NCBI RefSeq assembly: GCF_047496725.1
Contig: NC_132979.1
Location: forward strand, 129,001 to 193,000
Source of the DNA: Anoplolepis gracilipes
Lineage: Eukaryota; Arthropoda; Insecta; Hymenoptera; Formicidae
Direction: 5' to 3'
DNA length: 64,000 bases
A program made the position numbers and the translations under genes. The notes under the pieces are model-generated. The model made no database searches. It was not told the origin of the DNA and worked only from the letters and a program-made list of their open reading frames with translations. This document shows positions 50,483 to 62,342 of the stretch, piece after piece (positions within the stretch are counted from its first letter, which is position 1; the number at the start of each line of letters is the position of its first letter).

Positions 50483-50615
50483 ACAAGGCGTAGCGCATAC
50501 TCAGCAGAGCGAAGAGAGCCGTGTATGGCACAAGAGAGACAGCAAGTGGCAGAATGTGCATTTTCACCGAAGCGCAGTGACGGGTCCGTCGCCGTTCTCC
50601 TTCAACCACAAATAA
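50483..50615 (+). CDS. CaMKII: CaMKII last coding exon (hub end and C-terminus)
   Basis: With two bases carried from the previous exon it reads K-QGVAHTQQSEESRVWHKRDS, then KWQNVHFHRS, matching fly QGHAHTHQSEETRVWHKRDN-KWQNVHFHRS. This completes the association domain. The tail after HRS is AVTGPSPFSFNHK and then TAA. It differs from the fly tail (which ends FDFIPQK), as expected because CaMKII tails vary. The acceptor is TTTCGCCCACAG. The stop overlaps an AATAAA hexamer (AAATAAATC), which is unlikely to be the main polyadenylation signal so close to the stop. GC content is far higher than in the introns. Confidence 0.96.
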
Positions 50616-50737
50616 ATCGGCTAAGAGAACTATCCTTGCTGCCGCTCTCGGTGGACGCTTTTTGTCACCATAGAAAGCGAATTAATGAACGTTAGGAATA
50701 CGGAGCACACAACATATTCGGGCGTTCTCATACACAC

Positions 50738-50742
50738 GTATA

Positions 50743-50773
<31 letters not shown>

Positions 50774-50790
50774 TCACGCGCACGCATATG
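50738..50790. repeat. CA/CG alternating tract, Z-DNA prone
   Basis: CACACACACACG passes into a run of ten or so CG and GC steps and then CACGCGCACGC, about 130 bases after the CaMKII stop codon. If transcribed, the 3'UTR would carry it. Confidence 0.85.
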
Positions 50791-51215
50791 GATACACACG
50801 TGCATGCATATACGCAGAGAGAGATGTGTATATGAAAAAGAGAGTTACATGATAGACAACGATGTAACGTTTGAAAAAGGGAATAATATGCATATAAGAA
50901 CACACATCTACACGATACATATACTTCAAAGTAGTACTAAACGCGACAAAAACCGAAGCCGCAATATATGTCGTAACTGCCGGCATGTATTACTCGCTCC
51001 AGTACCTGCTCAGCGTACTTATTATCTACTTACCTACCTACATTTATGCGTGCATTGCGCTACGTGTGCCTCAAAGCCTTGAGAAAAACTACACGCAAAA
51101 GTGAGATCATTAAAAACGCGAGAATGAGCGGAGTCGATCGATTGATTATCTAATAAGATCGATAATATAAAGAACATATAGACATGCTTTTCGGCTGTCG
51201 GCTGACAGGATTCGC

Positions 51216-51219
<4 letters not shown>

Positions 51220-51292
<73 letters not shown>
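51220..51292. repeat. (AG)n microsatellite
   Basis: About 72 bases of AG repeat with one GGG interruption, inside the probable 3'UTR. Confidence 0.95.
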
Positions 51293-51295
<3 letters not shown>

Positions 51296-52070
51296 GAGAG
51301 GAGAAAGAAAAGAGGAAAATTTCGTTTCACGTGCCCGCGTATCTCCAACCTCGTTTATGCCGCAGCGTATTAATGTCTGTTTTTTTACGACAACGAATTT
51401 TTCTTTAATTCTCAAAGACATGATTGTTTCGTTGAGATTGAACAAAATTTGACGGTTATTATATGTGCATTAATAATAAACATTAAAAGAGCAAATATAG
51501 ATTCTAGATGGAGTATGATGTCGGATAAAACGTCACGCGAGATGATATGGAAATAATTAAATCGCGAACACAATCAAGCACTTACATCGATAATACACAT
51601 CGATTTATAACGGCGACATCGTACATCGAATCGATGGAGATCGATTATATAGCTGACAAAATAAAAGGTCATAAAAGTTACGAAATTACACTTAACTAAG
51701 TGACTATTGGAATATCCAAGTGTCACCGACTAATCAGGGAGATTGGCTAAAAGTTAGGCCGAATATTGAAAACGAAAAATCATCCTACACCGACACAAAC
51801 GAAAACGCGCGCAATCGAGAAATTATTTTAATAAACAAAATTAGATAAGACGAGAGAATCATCGAGCAGGTTTATGTATCGCGGCCAATTTATAAAACAA
51901 ATATATTCGGAGAGAAAATATATTCTACCCGATAGAAAATGAGATATTATATATAATACTTGTTACTATAGTGGGAAAGCTGTTGAAACAAATAAGAAAG
52001 GTAAAGAAGGTCGTAACAAGGAGAAATTTAGAGATAAGTTGGATCGATTTTAGGCATTTATATAGACTCA

Positions 52071-52163
52071 ATGACAGTCACGATAGAAGGAGAAAAGGAC
52101 GAGAAAGGGGAGAAGTGTGAGAAGTGCGAGAAGTGCGAGAAGGCATCGAAGTGCCGAAGATAA
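52071..52163 (+). other. Short ORF with E-K-C repeats
   Basis: A 30-codon ATG ORF in the probable 3'UTR contains a GAGAAGTGC-type 9-base repeat kept in frame, giving GEKCEKCEKCEKASKCRR. The tandem repeat explains the open frame. There is no evidence of translation. The minus-strand ORFs of up to 130 codons over the same sequence are taken as shadows of this purine-rich tract. Confidence 0.15.
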
Positions 52164-52866
52164 AACGAAGAAGAGAAACAGGGACGACGTGATGTACAAA
52201 GGCAGCAGAGTGGAATCGCGGTTGAGAAGCTCCTGACGAGCGAGCAGAAGTAAAGGTGTCGATCTCGACACCGTGCCATATTGATGTAGACGCAACGCGG
52301 TAGAAGATTCTTCCAGACAATTTCTTTTTTCCATTTTTGTCTTTTGCTCTTGTCTTTCGTAGCGAGAGCAACGAGCTACATCCACGAGATGCTACGAGCA
52401 CATGCACAAGCTCACATACAAGAAAAAAAACATCGTCATTCCTACAGCGAGATAAAAAATAAGAAAACATCGATTAATCTTGACGAGTATTCCGTTTGTA
52501 TCATTAACGATAAGATTTAATCGAATTAAAATTTTCGACAATTATGTATGTTTACGTGGCATTTTCTATACTTGATCTCTTCCAGCAAATATTTCAAGTA
52601 TACAGAAGCATTTTCTAATAGAATCGTTGAAATTCCGACATAATTTAGAAAGAAGAAAAGAAGAGGTGTAGTATAAAAAAAAAGCTATCAGCCACGTGGA
52701 TAAACTTAATATCTCTTATGGGAAAGTTTAATCTAATTATGCGCAAGAAAGTCCTTTGAGCTTCGTATTTAATCTATCTATGTAGTGTAAGTTTGAGGTA
52801 TATGAGCTTCTTACGATTAATTTTACGTTTTTATCACAATTAGTAACATTCACGTGATATTATATA

Positions 52867-52872
52867 TGTGTA

Positions 52873-52910
<38 letters not shown>
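52867..52910. repeat. (AT)n microsatellite, interrupted
   Basis: Two TA tracts separated by CATATATA over about 44 bases. Confidence 0.85.
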
Positions 52911-53495
52911 AAATCATCACTACAAACAACTACGATTTAATATCAAGTCTTTTGTACTGTTGTTTTTTGAATAGCGAATATCATTGTATCGATCATAAAT
53001 TTTGAGTAAATTGATAACCGATTAGGCTTATTGAAGCGGTTGCGATATACAATAGATCTTTATATTATAATATATCTCGCTGCGGGAAATATTCTTCCGC
53101 CACGCGCGCGCGCACGACACACGTAGATACACACACGTACATACACACACATATCGATGCGCGAATACCAATTGCAAAATAACATAACGCGCAATTGCCT
53201 AGAGAGAGCGATCGTGCGTTTAATATTTTTACCTCATTATCAAATTGGTAAGATAAGATGATGATTGATGTTGATTGATTACACACGCATTTAACTATTT
53301 TGAAGAATTAATGCTGCCGCCAACTCGTATAAAACGGACATATAAAAATACATATACAAATACAATCGATTATTTTTATCCTATTTTTTTAATTCAACCT
53401 CGTAATTTTACTTGTCATTGTCCGATACTACAACTGAAAAAATATACGTAGGTAAACACATAATTAATGATAAAATATCATAAAGCAAACTCAGC

Positions 53496-53501
53496 AATAA
53501 A
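53496..53501 (+). terminator. Candidate polyadenylation signal AATAAA
   Basis: Canonical hexamer in GCAATAAAAAAAG, followed by a second AATAAA a few bases on and by T-rich CT repeats about 70 bases downstream, which could act as the downstream element. It is the last good candidate before the transposon-rich region. Confidence 0.3.
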
Positions 53502-53561
53502 AAAAGAATAAAAGAAAAAACCTCGAGAAAAACTGTAAAAAACACATTGGTAATTTACGCG

Positions 53562-53564
<3 letters not shown>

Positions 53565-53598
<34 letters not shown>

Positions 53599-53608
53599 TC
53601 TCTCTTTC

Positions 53609-53641
<33 letters not shown>

Positions 53642-53780
53642 TTCTTTCTTGCCCCCTTCCCCCTCGCCCTTTCACTCTCTCTTGCCCGCTTCCCCGTCAC
53701 CCTTTCACCACGACCCCCTCTCTCTCTCTCTCTCTCTCTGTTTCTCTCTCTTTCTCTCTTTCCCTCTCTTTCTCTCTCTC
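53565..53780. repeat. (CT)n microsatellite block
   Basis: About 215 bases of CT repeats with CCC-rich interruptions that include two near-copies of a CCCTTTCAC segment. Confidence 0.95.
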
Positions 53781-53869
53781 TATTATTAATGTTATATATA
53801 TGAACATATATTTATTAACTTACTTGAAGAACATAAAAAAAAAAAAAGAAATGGTGTAAACATCATCGA

Positions 53870-53938
53870 GATGCAACGAGTGGATTTATTCATTGCAAGA
53901 CACAAATCCTGATGCAACGAGTGGATTTATTCACTGCG
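53870..53938. repeat. Two-copy tandem repeat, period 41 bp
   Basis: GATGCAACGAGTGGATTTATTCA occurs at 53870 and, nearly unchanged in a 28-base match, at 53911. It is a recent local duplication. Confidence 0.85.
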
Positions 53939-54154
53939 TAATTAGAAGCTAAATAGCTCTTTACCTCAAATAATCGCGAAAATTTGAACATTTTCTGATT
54001 TTCTTTATTAATGTAACGAATCTTTCTACAACATTCGTACATTCTCTATTACTATTATAACGTATGCGTAATAATAATGTAATTTTGACAAACGAATGAA
54101 AATGAGGAATCTCTCCTGTGCAAGCAATCAGGATAAACATTCTTGCCATCTTGT

Positions 54155-54159
<5 letters not shown>

Positions 54160-54202
<43 letters not shown>

Positions 54203-54263
54203 ATACACATACACGCACACGCACCCCCATTTATCTACCCATCCACATATACATACACCATAC

Positions 54264-54310
<47 letters not shown>
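54160..54310. repeat. (CA)n plus (TA)n compound microsatellite
   Basis: About 37 bases of CA at 54160, CATACA variants, then about 46 bases of TA at 54264-54309, followed by TATG-type variants to about 54362. Confidence 0.95.
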
Positions 54311-54317
<7 letters not shown>

Positions 54318-54378
54318 ATGTATATGCATATGTAGATGTATATTGTATATGTATATGTATATGAATACACACATACAC

Positions 54379-54800
54379 AGGATGTCCTAAAACCATCAGA
54401 TATCATTTTAATAATAGATTCTCTAGCCAAATTTGGAGACATTTTCTCAGCGAAAATGTCAAAACAATAATTCTTGTGAATTATAGACGAAAGAAAAAAA
54501 GATTTTTCGCAAACGAAACTTTGTGGAATTTAAAGATTATGATTGGTTATTTTACCAACATTACTTTAGATTTAAATGGACTTAAACATATATCTATCTT
54601 TATCCTTTTCTCTAAATAAAATTCTCTAATAAAAATAGATGTACACATATTTAAGTCTCGCTTAAAGGAAAAATTGCAAGCTTGCATAAAATGATAACTT
54701 TCCTCGACATTTTCGCAGAGAGAGAAAATCGTCTCTAATCAATCAATCTGTTAAGATAGCTTTTCATATCGACACTCGATACTCTTTTAACGTTGAAAGG
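54379..54800. mobile_element. Partial repeat with CAGGATGTCC end
   Basis: The left end CAGGATGTCCTAAAACC has the look of a mariner-type terminus. Subterminal GAGACATTTTCTCAGCGAAAATGTC is mirrored roughly by GACATTTTCGCAGAGAGAGAAAATCGTCTC near 54700-54737. No matching right terminus was found, so the element appears truncated, perhaps by the neighbouring insertion at 54858. Confidence 0.45.
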
Positions 54801-54857
54801 TGTGTCGTAAGACTAAAAATGACAAATTAATATCTTTATTTTTAAATATCTTTAATA

Positions 54858-56520
54858 AGGGTCGACAGAAATAACAGGCAAACTCCGAATTGATCCTGAA
54901 GATCTCGCGCAGTGACGGTACAAGGCTCCGACTTCAGGGTCACTAATGCCAAGAATTAAATTCTCCATCTCTATGTATAGTTGTATCTTCATATACGTAT
55001 AAATCAAATTGCATTGCTCACGTTAAAAAAAAAATAGGTAAAATCTGTTGACAATAATGTAACAGTCATACTAAAGACAAAAGGGATAACGTACACAAAA
55101 AATGTCAACAAGGAGGCATGAATAATACACAGTACGAAAAAATGAATATACAGCTGCGTCCAAAATTGTTAAGCACCTAATAATAATGAAATTATTTGAT
55201 AATGTTCATGTAAAGAAGAAATGAAACTATAGAGTTTACAGAGGAAAGTGTTTTTATTATTTTTCCAATATTCGATAGCTCCTCCTTTTACTTTAATTAC
55301 AGCTGCAATTTTTTAAGATACGAGTATACTGACTACTAATTGACAATATTCTTTTCATGATATTATGTTCCATTCTTTTTCACAGTTAACATTTTTCACA
55401 ATTAACATTTCCTATTTTACAACTAAATACACGAAAAATCAATACTAGTACAATAGAGTTGCAGCAGTAGCGATGGTTGATAGCAGACTAACATTATCAA
55501 AAAAATATCATTCAAAAATTATCGCTCACAAATAAATTATGCTACTAGGCTAAGCCAACTTTTAGATCTAAAAATATATATACCAATCAGAAATTGCGCG
55601 AATTGCTCACTTTTCATATTTTCATTACATTTTTAGATACGCAATCGAACCCTAGAAATTTATTGCAAATACAGTTGATGTCAATTTGCTAGCGACTTTT
55701 AATAAATCTCTTGCCAATCTGGCACATATTGCGCTTATTTTGCTTATTGGGTGTCTAACATTATCTTTTAACAATTGGAGCCGTGTACTTCGTACTGATG
55801 TTTATTAGCCTATACGGATGCTATACCCCATACGGAATGCAAAAGATACAAAGACAGGGCAAAAATTGTATCCTTTTATCATGCGAATATTGACATCACG
55901 AAAATTTCTTCACAATACTCAACTACATTCTTACGTATCAATTCAATCCGCATGTCTCAGAAAAGTTAAAACTTTGTGTGAAATTTTTTTATACTCCTTA
56001 CATTTCCAAGAAAGTCGCTAAACAACTGGATTTTGCAATTTGGCTTTTAAAAAATGAATAATATAAATTGCATACGCATTGATTACAATTTACACTTTAA
56101 TACTACAGATCCAGATATCTCATTCTGCATATTCCGCTTCAAAGAAACTATATATATCATTTTGTGACACCTTTTTTTCTATATAAATCTATATTCTTCT
56201 AAATCTAGAAAGAATTTGTACTAAAGAGCAGAATTTTACAATTTGGCTCGTAAAAATGTATAATAAATAGAAAATAAATTTTTGGTCATTTTGACTGATT
56301 AATTAGAATCATGATTAATTACGCTGTCTGATCAATTCATGCTTTTTTTATCTTTTATTAAAAAATATCACGCAAAAATGTCGATAATGTTAATTATATT
56401 ATAATTAAATATTATAATTAAAATATTATTTCATTCATATTTTGATCGTAATATGCAGAAAATGAATCTGTAATTCACAGTACTCCACGATAGGTTTTCA
56501 TGCTTTCTTCTGTCGACCCT
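54858..56520. mobile_element. 1663-bp non-autonomous transposon with 13-bp perfect ends
   Basis: AGGGTCGACAGAA at 54858-54870 is the exact reverse complement of TTCTGTCGACCCT at 56508-56520. TAATA directly flanks both sides (54853-54857 and 56521-56525), giving a 5-bp target duplication. The inside has no transposase-like ORF (the longest is 67 codons, 55818-56021, without recognised similarity), so it is a deletion derivative or a MITE-like element. Superfamily not assigned: the CCCT end recalls piggyBac, but the duplication is not TTAA. Confidence 0.8.
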
Positions 56521-56869
56521 TAATAAAAGAATATCCAGTTTTGAAACACTCTAGCCAAAAGACAAAAAACTAAAAGATGGCGAAAAGACATCTTTTTTAA
56601 GTTATCTTTTTTGATAAAGCAAAAAGTTGTTTAAAAGATATCTATTCTGTTTGCTTTGCCGAAAGACAACTTAAAAAAAGCCATGTTTTTATAATTGCTT
56701 TGACAAAGCAGAAAAATGACTAAAAGATGTCTTTTCGATCAAAGGAAAAGTTTATTTGCTTACTGCTATATGACGCGCTATGAGCTATTTATTGCATATA
56801 TTTAAGTTTTAGAGTTAGGAGAACTAAATACATAAAACCTGCAAAGCATGACTAATTAAATAACAACTA

Positions 56870-56965
56870 TTTTAATTAGTTTAATTGCTGATACAATCTC
56901 TATGCAGGGGATTCAGATGTTGAACTAATTTTTGGGAAAACAGACAAATCAAAATGTCCGATTTT
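56870..56965. repeat. Dispersed repeat copy (pairs with 35040-35160)
   Basis: GATACAATCTC ... GATTCAGATGTTGAAC ... CAGACAAAT matches the copy at 35.1 kb in order and spacing. Confidence 0.55.
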
Positions 56966-57034
56966 TACTTATTTGAACAGAATGTCAATATCACAAATTC
57001 AAACAAATTGTCCGAGTAAGTGAAAATCGTTCGT

Positions 57035-57543
57035 TACACACAGTCTGTCCAGACTCTAATGCAACTATAGTTTCGCAAAATAATTTTAGATACTATAACA
57101 TCGAAAAAGAAATGCAAGCCGTTAATTCTTTTTTGTTTTTAATTTCTATTATTTAAAATACATTCCTTCTGACTCAATAACGCTGAAAGCAATTAAAAAA
57201 ATGTTTGCAGTCTCTCTCACTGTACTCCATTTTCGAAGTCGCCTTAAAAAACCAGGTCGAAGCTTTTTGGATGTTCTGAATTGTATCGCTTTCCTTTTAT
57301 CGTTAATTTGAATTTTTTTTGAAAAATAATCCAAAGTCACACAGAACTGCAATAAGATACTGCAATAAGATACATTTAATCTCAAAACTGTAACTAATGA
57401 CAACATGCTAGCGCCTTGAAATTTTAAGTGATTATAACTGAAATGTTAAGTTTTATAACGCAACTAGTAATTAAAGAATTAAAGCGGTAGAGAAAAAAAT
57501 TTTTTTAAATCAGTTGCACCAGATTCTAGACAGACTGTGTATA
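57035..57543. mobile_element. TIR element, ACACAGTCTGTC ends, 509 bp
   Basis: The left end ACACACAGTCTGTCCAGACT, continuing CTAATGCAACT, is mirrored by AGTTGCACCAGATTCTAGAC and AGACTGTGTAT on the right, with about 30-bp ends and TA at the borders. The minus strand holds an 85-codon ORF (57149-57406), moderately basic in the middle (SKKLRPGFLRRLRKW), which is not recognised as a transposase. The form suggests a Tc1/mariner-type non-autonomous element. Confidence 0.75.
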
Positions 57544-57715
57544 TATTGTCTACTTAAGATATATATAAAATAGAAGAATTTCTATATAATTTCCATATAA
57601 ATAAAATCTTTAGTTTGATAAAATTTAATAATTATGTTGGACCAAATATTTTTGTTCATACACGCATACAATGTAACTGTAATATATAACAAAATGAAAA
57701 AATAGTAACAAACAT

Positions 57716-58391
57716 ATAAGAGCCAAGTGCAGGAAAATTTGGCATAAATTAAAAACTCAGATTTTATAAAAAAAAAATATATATATATATATAATTAAAC
57801 GCGTCCGCGGGAGACTTGTCATCATAGACTTCTATACGTTATGCTAGACTGCACACAATTTGTAACATGATTATGTTTCATACGATGACAGATGAAGCCA
57901 GGGCAGTAATTTACAATTGGGTTGAATGTATTGTATACGTTAATAAGTGTAGGAAATTCTTACACACACGCGCACATTAAAAAATTCTTACACTTACTAA
58001 CATGTACACTCACATTCAGCCTTATTGTAAATGACTGTCCTGGCTTCATCTATCACTGTTGGCAGTCTAAGTTTATATAAATATATATAAAACTTATCTG
58101 TGCTTGTCATATTTTGCATATTGTCGATGCACTTTAAGAACTAATAAGGAACTTAAGATATATTGAACTTTTACTTGTACGTATTTTTAATGTAATTTTT
58201 TAAATTGTTTTGCTTTATACTATTTCTTTTTCTTTTTGTACGACAATGTTTTTTCTCTTTTTCTTGTAACAGCTACTGAAAATGGTTCATAAATGGACCG
58301 AAAAACGTTTAATTATACTTTTTTAATTTACTTTTTTTTTTATAAAATCCGAGTTTTCCATTTGCGCAAATTTTTTTAACGCTTAGCTTAT
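57716..58391. mobile_element. AAGAGCCAAG element hosting a nested MITE
   Basis: The left AAGAGCCAAGTGCAGGAAAATT and AACTCAGATTTTATAAAAAAA are mirrored by TTTTTTTTATAAAATCCGAG and TTTGCGCAAATTTTTTTAACGC plus TTAGCTTAT on the right. The central part is occupied by TAGACTG-family copy 3, so the two insertions are ordered in time. Ends resemble those of 26697-27376. Confidence 0.65.
57824..58075. mobile_element. TAGACTG fold-back MITE, copy 3 (nested)
   Basis: ATAGACTTCTATACG and TAGACTGCACACA are mirrored by TGTTGGCAGTCTAAG. GATGACAGATGAAGCCAGGG pairs with CCTGGCTTCATCTATCAC, and TTACAATTGGGTTGAATGT with ACATTCAGCC-type sequence. It shares AGGAAATTCTTACACACAC with copies 1 and 2. Confidence 0.8.
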
Positions 58392-59323
58392 TATTATTAT
58401 TTTATTTTGTTCTTTTGTACAGAGTCTTTGATATTATTATTTTTAATTTATTATTAATTTATTTTATTGTAATATATAAATGCAATATAATATATTTATA
58501 TTTATAAGTAGGAAATTATAGCTTATTAATAATACTTATGCAATATTATTTATAATACTCAATTTTGTTACATTTATAACATTAATATAACGGCGTTTAT
58601 TGGATTGGATAACCCACAATGTATATAATTAGAATAACTAAAAGATATCTGCAATCATCTTTTTTTTCGTCATCAGGTTATAAGATGACTTTCAGTGGGA
58701 CATATATTAGTAATCTATTCGTCTATTAGTAATCTTTTCATCGAACTATATGTTTCCATTAAAAAATATCTTCATAAAAAAATGTCTCTTAAATGACTCG
58801 ATGCTCTGAGTATGTACACACACATAAACATATTACATATACTACATGTACGAAATGTCTCACAACCTTCGTAATAATATTTTTAATAACATATTTTTAA
58901 AATAAAATAGAATCAAAAATCATAATGCAAAAATATCGAGATTACAATTTCTTTAATTTAGTAAGCGATAAAAGTTTGCAAATGATATCGCATAGAATTC
59001 AAACCCGTCATTACATACTGATCTATCATATGTTATTGATTTTTACAAATCAAATGATAATGATTTTTATACAGCTGATTTTGTTTTGTCGCTTCTTATA
59101 TATGTATTATATATAGATACTACGTGTATATGAGAGAATAATGACAGTCAGCTAATATTAACAAGCTACAATTGTTACATCTAAAAATATTAAACTTAAT
59201 ATTTTCGTACATTTAAAAAATAAGGTATATATTTTTGTTTTAATCGGAAAAATAAGAGGACTTACACTTACAATTCTGATTACAAACAGCTTCTTTTGCT
59301 TACAACATTTTGTCGATAGCTTC

Positions 59324-59351
<28 letters not shown>
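59324..59351. repeat. (CA)n microsatellite
   Basis: About 28 bases of CA repeat; another of similar length is at 60831-60852. Confidence 0.95.
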
Positions 59352-59359
<8 letters not shown>

Positions 59360-59394
59360 ATTCATAATTTAAAATAAAAATATACATTTATGCA

Positions 59395-60290
59395 TAAAAC
59401 ACATTAGTGTGTACATACATGTACATTGCTCACATGACATTATGGCACACACATGTAGATTGCACACATATGATATTATTGTGAACATATATTCCGTTTA
59501 ACGCTATTTTTGTCTCAAAATACAAAATTCATTGTCTTAATTAATTCATTAAAAACTTGACAAAGAATCTTGCGCTTCGAAATGAAAATAACGTCAACCG
59601 AAACACACCTATTGATCTATTACTGCACATATATGTATTACACACATGACCTTATTACATACATAAAATAAAAACATTTTGCATATAGAATATTATTGCG
59701 CATGTACATACACATTTCATACCTGATTTTGTTGCATGTTTAAGTAAGATTAAGGGATAAATGCAGCCATCACCAATAACCTTTGAAAAATCTTAATTGA
59801 CGCTCATTATTTATTTGTATATAACAATTTTATCGACATAAAAACAAGAATATATACGCCAAACCGTAATATATAATTATAAACCTGGTGTTTTATTTTA
59901 AAAGCACCAGATGATGATGCAAGACATCGTTTTGCGTGAAAAGTAACAAACTTACATGGAATCATACAATTATAGATCTCATCACACTGAAATCACTGAT
60001 GTAGACGTGATTTCGTGTGAAAAGTTGTAAACCTGTTACATGTGAAACCATGCAATTATAAACTTTGTACATTGAAAGCGCCAGGCGATATGCGATGGAC
60101 CTTGTTTCGCATGAAAAGTTGCAAATTCATGTAAAATCATATGATAGATCTTAACATACACACATTAAAGGCAATATTATAAAAGACATCACACTGAAAG
60201 TATCGAATAATGTGGACACGCTTTTCATGGATAATTGCAAAACTATATGAAATTCTACAATGATAGATCTTTTTAATTTTTACTTTTATA
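59395..60290. repeat. Degenerate long-period tandem repeats
   Basis: From 59900 a unit of roughly 80-115 bases recurs at least four times, marked by TTTTGCGTGAAAAGT, TTTCGTGTGAAAAGTTG, TTTCGCATGAAAAGTTGC and CTTTTCATGGATAATTGC, each followed by a variant of ACATGGAATCATACAATTAT and AGATCT. From 59395 a different short repeat based on ACATGTACATTGCTCACATG is seen. A related TCGCAAACCCACGTGGAATC ... TAGATCTCG occurs at about 25540, within the giant palindrome. Confidence 0.5.
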
Positions 60291-60479
60291 TTTATTAAGA
60301 AATACTCAAACACTTTCTTTAATTTTTATTTTGTGCAAATGCATGTGAGCAAATAATGTGCATATGTACAATGTATATGTACATGCACAATAATGTTCTA
60401 TGTACAAAATATAAATACAATTTTTAAAATGTTTTAATAATGTTACTACTATTAGATGCACCTAATGTCATATGCAAAG

Positions 60480-60730
60480 TGTTAATTTAATTTTCATATT
60501 TTATATTTGCAACACGAAAATTTTGATATTTCAGTCACATATCTCAGAAATTAAAAGAGAGCGCCACATAATTCAAAACGTTTCACTTAAGAATGCATCC
60601 TTTACGATATGTTAAAAAAAAAGTATTCCGTGAAGTATAAGTTAACATTAAAATTTATGCATTAATCATTTTATGCGATATCGTCGGCATATATTTGATC
60701 ATCTATAATTCAAAAATTATGACTTTGATA
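60480..60730. repeat. Dispersed repeat copy (pairs with 5560-5770)
   Basis: CACATATCTCAGAAATTAAAAG with following ATTCAAA and TATTCCGTGAAGTA shows the same order as the copy at 5.6 kb. Confidence 0.5.
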
Positions 60731-61045
60731 TTTTGTATTATAAAATTTTAGATTTTATTTTACATCTAAAATATGCTATTAAAAAATTATACAGATAAAG
60801 TATTATGCAGATTATAAGACGTCTTGTATACACACACACACACACACACACAAAACGTACTATATATGTATATATACTTTCATGTAATCTTGGCACGTAC
60901 ATCTAACGTCAAATTAATATATTTATCTTTTTTTCTCTTTTTAAATTAAACAACTTTTGTTTGAAACATTGTTGTGCAAAAGTTAATATTTTTAAAGATA
61001 TCTTAGAAGGGAGTTTCTAGCGACTCAACCTGTATATACACATGT

Positions 61046-61416
61046 ATACAGAATATGTTATAATTTGCATCCACATATTATATATAGCGCTATTCTTGAA
61101 TAAAAAATGAATTTAAAAGTCTGAACTGATTTTTTCTATGATAATAAAAGAAGAATTATTAAATAAAGATCTCTCAATCAGGATTTTTAAGCGGGCATAC
61201 ATCCATGAACCGCGTCTCGAATAGTGTACGTAGTTGTATTCAACTCGGCACGTGATTTATAGATATTACATATTGTCAAAAAAACGTTACTGACATAGTA
61301 TATTTAATAATTCTTCTTTTGTTAAATATTGCAGAAAAAATGGTTCAGAACTTTTCAATTTATTTTTCATTAAAGAATAACCTTACGTAATGCGTGAATT
61401 ATGATACACACTGTAT
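61046..61416. mobile_element. Fold-back MITE, family 1, copy B
   Basis: TACAGAATATGTTATAATTTG on the left is mirrored by GAATTATGATACACACTGTA on the right. AAAAGTCTGAACTGATTTTTTC pairs with GAAAAAATGGTTCAGAACTTTT, and AGAAGAATTATTAAATAAAG with TTAATAATTCTTCTTTTGTT. It is 371 bp, and the centre has ACATCCATGAACCGCG. A partial copy of the 16157-16505 family (TTCTAGCGACTCAACCTGTA) lies directly to its left at about 60990-61035. Confidence 0.8.
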
Positions 61417-61849
61417 ATGTACACATACACGTAACATACTGTACACATGTATATTCACGTGCACACACGTGTATGTAATATGTATACATATGTATAAATA
61501 TAAATATACATGTGTTTGCGTGTTATATATGTAGTTGTATATCATAGATATATACATATATACACAAGTGATCATTGTATGAACAAATTTATTGATTTAT
61601 TAGAATTGTTGTTACACGATTATTATATATTCATATATGAAATTAACGAATTATTACTACTATTACTACTAACATCATATAGTACTACTATTATTTATTA
61701 CAATTACTGCTATTGTCATCACTACCACCATTATAATCACTATTACTACCACTATTACTATGATACTACTACACTACTTCCTAATTGTCATTATGGATGA
61801 CGCATTACTTTTAATCCACTCTCACTACCATTGTAAACGATTCATCACT

Positions 61850-61874
61850 ACTATTACTACTACTATTACTACTG

Positions 61875-61928
<54 letters not shown>

Positions 61929-62172
61929 TTACTATTACTACTACTACCACCACTACTACCACCACTACTACCACCACTACTACCACCACTACTACCACCA
62001 CTACTACTACCACTACTACTACCACTACTACTACTACTACTACCACTACTATTACTACTACCATTACTACTACTACTATTACTACTACCACTACTATTAC
62101 TCTTACTACTACTACTACTACTACTACTACCATTACTACTACTACTATTACTACTACCACTACTATTACTCT

Positions 62173-62218
<46 letters not shown>

Positions 62219-62219
62219 G

Positions 62220-62266
<47 letters not shown>

Positions 62267-62303
62267 ATTGCTGCTGCTGCTGCAGCTCCTACTACTATTA
62301 TTA

Positions 62304-62342
<39 letters not shown>

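Larger units (their letters stand above)
50616..53501 (+). other. Probable long 3'UTR of CaMKII
   Basis: Sequence after the stop is less AT-rich and less transposon-laden than the introns up to about 52.5 kb. Candidate AATAAA signals are at 51475, 51830 and 53496. Microsatellites interrupt it (50738-50790, 51220-51292, 52869-52910). A TTTTTAT motif at 53373-53379 has the form of a cytoplasmic polyadenylation element, about 117 bases before the 53496 AATAAA. Long regulated 3'UTRs are known for CaMKII in flies and mammals. The end point here is inferred only. Confidence 0.45.

Noticed and set aside
52058..52470. Overlapping minus-strand ORFs of 73 to 130 codons
   Set aside because: Three frames are open together over a purine-rich tract, and the tandem FSHFSHFS / RTSRTSHTS sequence is the shadow of the 9-base repeat; no recognisable protein.
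57149..57406. 85-codon ORF as a transposase
   Set aside because: Too short and without a DDE/DDD catalytic pattern or helix-turn-helix that I can see.
59880..60290. CRISPR-like array
   Set aside because: Eukaryotic sequence, diverged long units with no conserved short repeat or regular spacer.
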